Assembly: GCA_947624365.1 (NCBI GenBank)
Contig: CANQJY010000014.1
Coordinates: 1-16,468, forward strand
DNA length: 16,468 bases
Source: an uncultured Clostridia bacterium
GTDB lineage: Bacteria; Bacillota; Clostridia; TANB77; CAG-508
Direction: 5' to 3'
This document shows positions 14,369 to 16,468 of this stretch, piece by piece. Position 1 is the first letter of the stretch. Each line of letters begins with the position of its first letter. Position numbers and translations under genes: made by a program. The notes under the pieces are model-generated. The model made no database searches. It was not told the DNA's origin and saw nothing but the letters and a program-made list of their open reading frames with translations.

Positions 14369-15908
14369 AGATAAATGTTATAAAATTATTGTTATATTAA
14401 TAATTTTATTAGGAGTTGCTATTAGAATTATAGGAATTAATGCAATGCCAAATGCTGTAAATGTAGATGAAATATCTTCTGGATATGAAGCATATGGAAT
14501 TTCAAATTATGGAATTGATAGGAATGGAAATTTCTTGCCAGTATTTTTAGAATCATGGGGTGGAGGACAAAATGCATTATTAACATATTTAATAATTCCA
14601 TTTATAAAAATTTTAGGATTAAACATTTTAGCAGTACGTCTTCCTATGGCTATTATAAGTTCTATTTCAGTTATTATAATTTATCTAATACTTAGAAAAA
14701 TATCAAATAAAAAGCTGGCAATAATAGGGTTAACTTTTTTTGCTATATGCCCATGGCATATTATGAAAAGCAGATGGGGATTAGAGTCAAATCTTTTTCC
14801 TGATTTAATTTTATTAGCTATTTATTTTCTCATAAAAGGATTAGAAGATAATAAAAAGCCATTTTATTATCTCGCATTTGTAATATTTGGAATTAGCAGT
14901 TATGCATATGGAACATCATATTTGTTTTTGCCAGTATTTATCATTCCTTTATTAATATGGCTATGGAAACAAAAGAAAATTACTATAGAACAAGCTTTCA
15001 TTTCAATTGGAATTGTAGCAATTATAGCATTGCCAATTATATTATATGTTATAATAAACACCTTTAATTTACAACAAATTAATTTACCATTTATGACAAT
15101 TCCAAAATTAGAAGCCAATCGTTTTAAAGTTGTTACCTCAATTTTTTCAAATAAATTTTTGGAAACAAGTTATAACAATATAAAAAATAGTATTTCCATA
15201 TTGGCACAACAATATGATGGATTGCCATGGAATGCAATGCAAACATATGGAATTATTTACACATTTTCAATTATTTTTGCTATAATTGGAATTTTTAGAG
15301 CATTTTCAAAAGAAGCAAAAGAAGTAAAATATAATGGAATATTTAATATTTGGCTAATTGCTTCAATCCTTATGATACCAGTATGTGAACCAAATATTAA
15401 TAGATTAAATATTATTATATTACCAATTATTTATTATACTATATTAGGAATTGATGCAATATGTAATAAAAAATATATTATATATGCAATTGTGAGTATA
15501 TATATAGTTTCATTTGTATCATTTATGGTAGATTATATTAATCAAGATAATAATAACCAAGGATATACATTTGAAAATGGTTTAGAAGAACCAATTTCAT
15601 ATATAAAAAATTTAGAAGAAAAAGATATCTATATTACTAATCAAATAAAAGAACCATATATCTATGTGTTATTTTACACTCAATATGATACAAATGAATT
15701 TGTAAGAACTGTAAAATATGATAATCCAAGTTTACCATTTAGGCAGGTTATTGAATTTGGAAATTACCATTTTGAACAAATTGAACAAATGGAAAATGAT
15801 GAAAACATAGTATATATGATTAAAAAAGAAGATAAAGAATTATATAAATTAGATGATTTTAAAGTAACAGAATTTGAAAAATATATTGTTGTAGAAGGGA
15901 CGAAATAA
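14349..15908 (+). CDS. Second GT-C-fold membrane glycosyltransferase (PMT/ArnT-like)
   Basis: A 519-residue polytopic protein similar in layout to the preceding gene. The first membrane segment is at about 12-30; the catalytic-type acidic pair D40/E41 is in NAVNVDEISSGYEAYGI, followed by GIDRNGNFLPVFLESWGGGQ, a pattern shared by bacterial GT39-type enzymes (DE-x-Y-x-A, then SWGGGQ). Another ten or so membrane segments run to residue ~395, including the conserved ICPWHIMKSRWGLESN. An extracytoplasmic domain closes the protein, with a final MIKKEDKELYKLDDFKV reminiscent of the end of the preceding protein. The start ATG 14349 overlaps the upstream gene by 20 bases; ATG 14352 is an alternative, and AGGAG is at 14332-14336. 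Probably the two enzymes act in the same glycan pathway, which is inference. Confidence 0.82.
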   Translation: MMRICNKDKCYKIIVILIILLGVAIRIIGINAMPNAVNVDEISSGYEAYGISNYGIDRNGNFLPVFLESWGGGQNALLTYLIIPFIKILGLNILAVRLPMAIISSISVIIIYLILRKISNKKLAIIGLTFFAICPWHIMKSRWGLESNLFPDLILLAIYFLIKGLEDNKKPFYYLAFVIFGISSYAYGTSYLFLPVFIIPLLIWLWKQKKITIEQAFISIGIVAIIALPIILYVIINTFNLQQINLPFMTIPKLEANRFKVVTSIFSNKFLETSYNNIKNSISILAQQYDGLPWNAMQTYGIIYTFSIIFAIIGIFRAFSKEAKEVKYNGIFNIWLIASILMIPVCEPNINRLNIIILPIIYYTILGIDAICNKKYIIYAIVSIYIVSFVSFMVDYINQDNNNQGYTFENGLEEPISYIKNLEEKDIYITNQIKEPYIYVLFYTQYDTNEFVRTVKYDNPSLPFRQVIEFGNYHFEQIEQMENDENIVYMIKKEDKELYKLDDFKVTEFEKYIVVEGTK

Positions 15909-15909
15909 A

Positions 15910-16468
15910 ATGAAATTATTAATGCACACATGTTGTGCGCCATGTAGCGTATATTGTATAGACTCATTAAGAAAAGAAGAAATAGAACCAACTTTATATT
16001 GGTATAATCCAAATATTCATCCATATATTGAATATAAAGCAAGAAGAGATACTTTAAAAGAATATAGTAAAATGATAAATGTACAAGCTATATTTGAAGA
16101 AGAATATGGTTTAGATGAATTTTGTAAAAATGTTATTGGTAATCTAAATACTCGTTGCCAAGAATATTGCTATCCTGTAAGATTGGAACAAACAGCTAAA
16201 TATGCAAAGGAAAATGGGTATACAGCTATTACAACAACTTTACTTGTAAGCCCTTATCAGAAGCATGATGTTATAAAGGAACAAGGAGAGAAAATTGCAA
16301 AAAAATATGGATTGGATTTTTTATATCGTGATTTTCGTATAGGTTTTAGAGAGGGACAGGCTAAGGCTAGAGAACTTGGATTATATATGCAGAAATATTG
16401 TGGATGTGTGTTTTCAGAGGCGATTTCAAATTATGACCACATTATTTCTGAACAGAAAGTCCGACTTC
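15910..16468 (+). CDS. queH: Epoxyqueuosine reductase QueH (3' end outside window)
   Basis: QueH reduces epoxyqueuosine to queuosine in tRNA wobble positions, doing the job of QueG by a different, iron-sulfur based protein. The visible 186 residues cover nearly the whole domain: MHTCCAPC (C8, C9, C12), NTRCQEYCYPVRLEQTA (C83, C87), LLVSPYQKHD, GFREGQAKARELGLY and YCGC (C164, C166), the Cys set that binds the metal cluster in this family. The frame stays open to the window end. ATG 15910 comes one base after the previous stop (TAA-A-ATG) and AAGGGA is 9 bases upstream, so it is the last seen member of the ruvB operon. No other queuosine gene is in the window. Confidence 0.95.
   Translation, partial: MKLLMHTCCAPCSVYCIDSLRKEEIEPTLYWYNPNIHPYIEYKARRDTLKEYSKMINVQAIFEEEYGLDEFCKNVIGNLNTRCQEYCYPVRLEQTAKYAKENGYTAITTTLLVSPYQKHDVIKEQGEKIAKKYGLDFLYRDFRIGFREGQAKARELGLYMQKYCGCVFSEAISNYDHIISEQKVRL

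Noticed and set aside
1..16468. CRISPR arrays, tRNAs, rRNAs, riboswitches, prophage or transposase genes
   Set aside because: I looked for regular direct repeats, CCA-ended cloverleafs, conserved riboswitch cores and mobile-element genes and saw none.

Overview
The window is a chromosomal stretch from a very AT-rich, endospore-forming member of the Bacillota, most likely class Clostridia. The evidence is strong AGGAGG ribosome sites, an hrcA-grpE-dnaK-dnaJ operon with CIRCE operators, a germination protease (gpr), a YtxC-family sporulation protein, and formate-tetrahydrofolate ligase typical of anaerobic one-carbon metabolism. I see no phage, transposase, CRISPR, tRNA or rRNA. Most genes are ordinary housekeeping genes; the more unusual features are in the regulatory DNA between them.

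Layout. (1) Positions 2-2426, + strand: the 3' part of fhs, then gpr, then a membrane-anchored protein of unknown function. The fhs/gpr junction is compact: one hairpin looks like the fhs terminator, buries the gpr ribosome site, and overlaps a candidate forespore (sigma-G type) promoter. (2) Positions 2444-5811, - strand: ytxC alone, then a two-gene unit of a DUF4912 protein with a histone-H1-like Lys/Thr tail followed by a GH57 glycogen branching enzyme. (3) Positions 5935-10672, + strand: the heat-shock operon hrcA-grpE-dnaK-dnaJ, divergent from the DUF4912 unit, with two CIRCE-spaced operators and a strong terminator. (4) Positions 10706-11719, + strand: a split Alg14/Alg13-type glycosyltransferase pair (PssD/PssE-like) that begins with a tiny upstream reading frame. 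(5) Positions 11722-16468, + strand: an 88-nt near-perfect inverted repeat, then ruvB, two GT-C membrane glycosyltransferases and the beginning of queH, with gaps of at most 8 bases or overlaps, so probably one transcript.

How the genes fit together. HrcA should repress its own operon through the CIRCE sites, and GrpE, DnaK and DnaJ form the Hsp70 folding machine. The branching enzyme and DUF4912 protein are probably linked to alpha-glucan storage. PssD/PssE-like proteins and the two GT-C enzymes suggest synthesis of a cell-surface glycan. RuvB (Holliday junction migration) and QueH (queuosine synthesis) look like operon passengers rather than partners of the glycosyltransferases.

I did not find an obviously new multi-gene system. 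The best candidates for follow-up are the fhs/gpr hairpin with the embedded forespore promoter, the 88-nt inverted repeat before ruvB, the tandem CIRCE arrangement, and the DUF4912/GH57 pair. Everything here was read by eye, with no database search or folding calculation.
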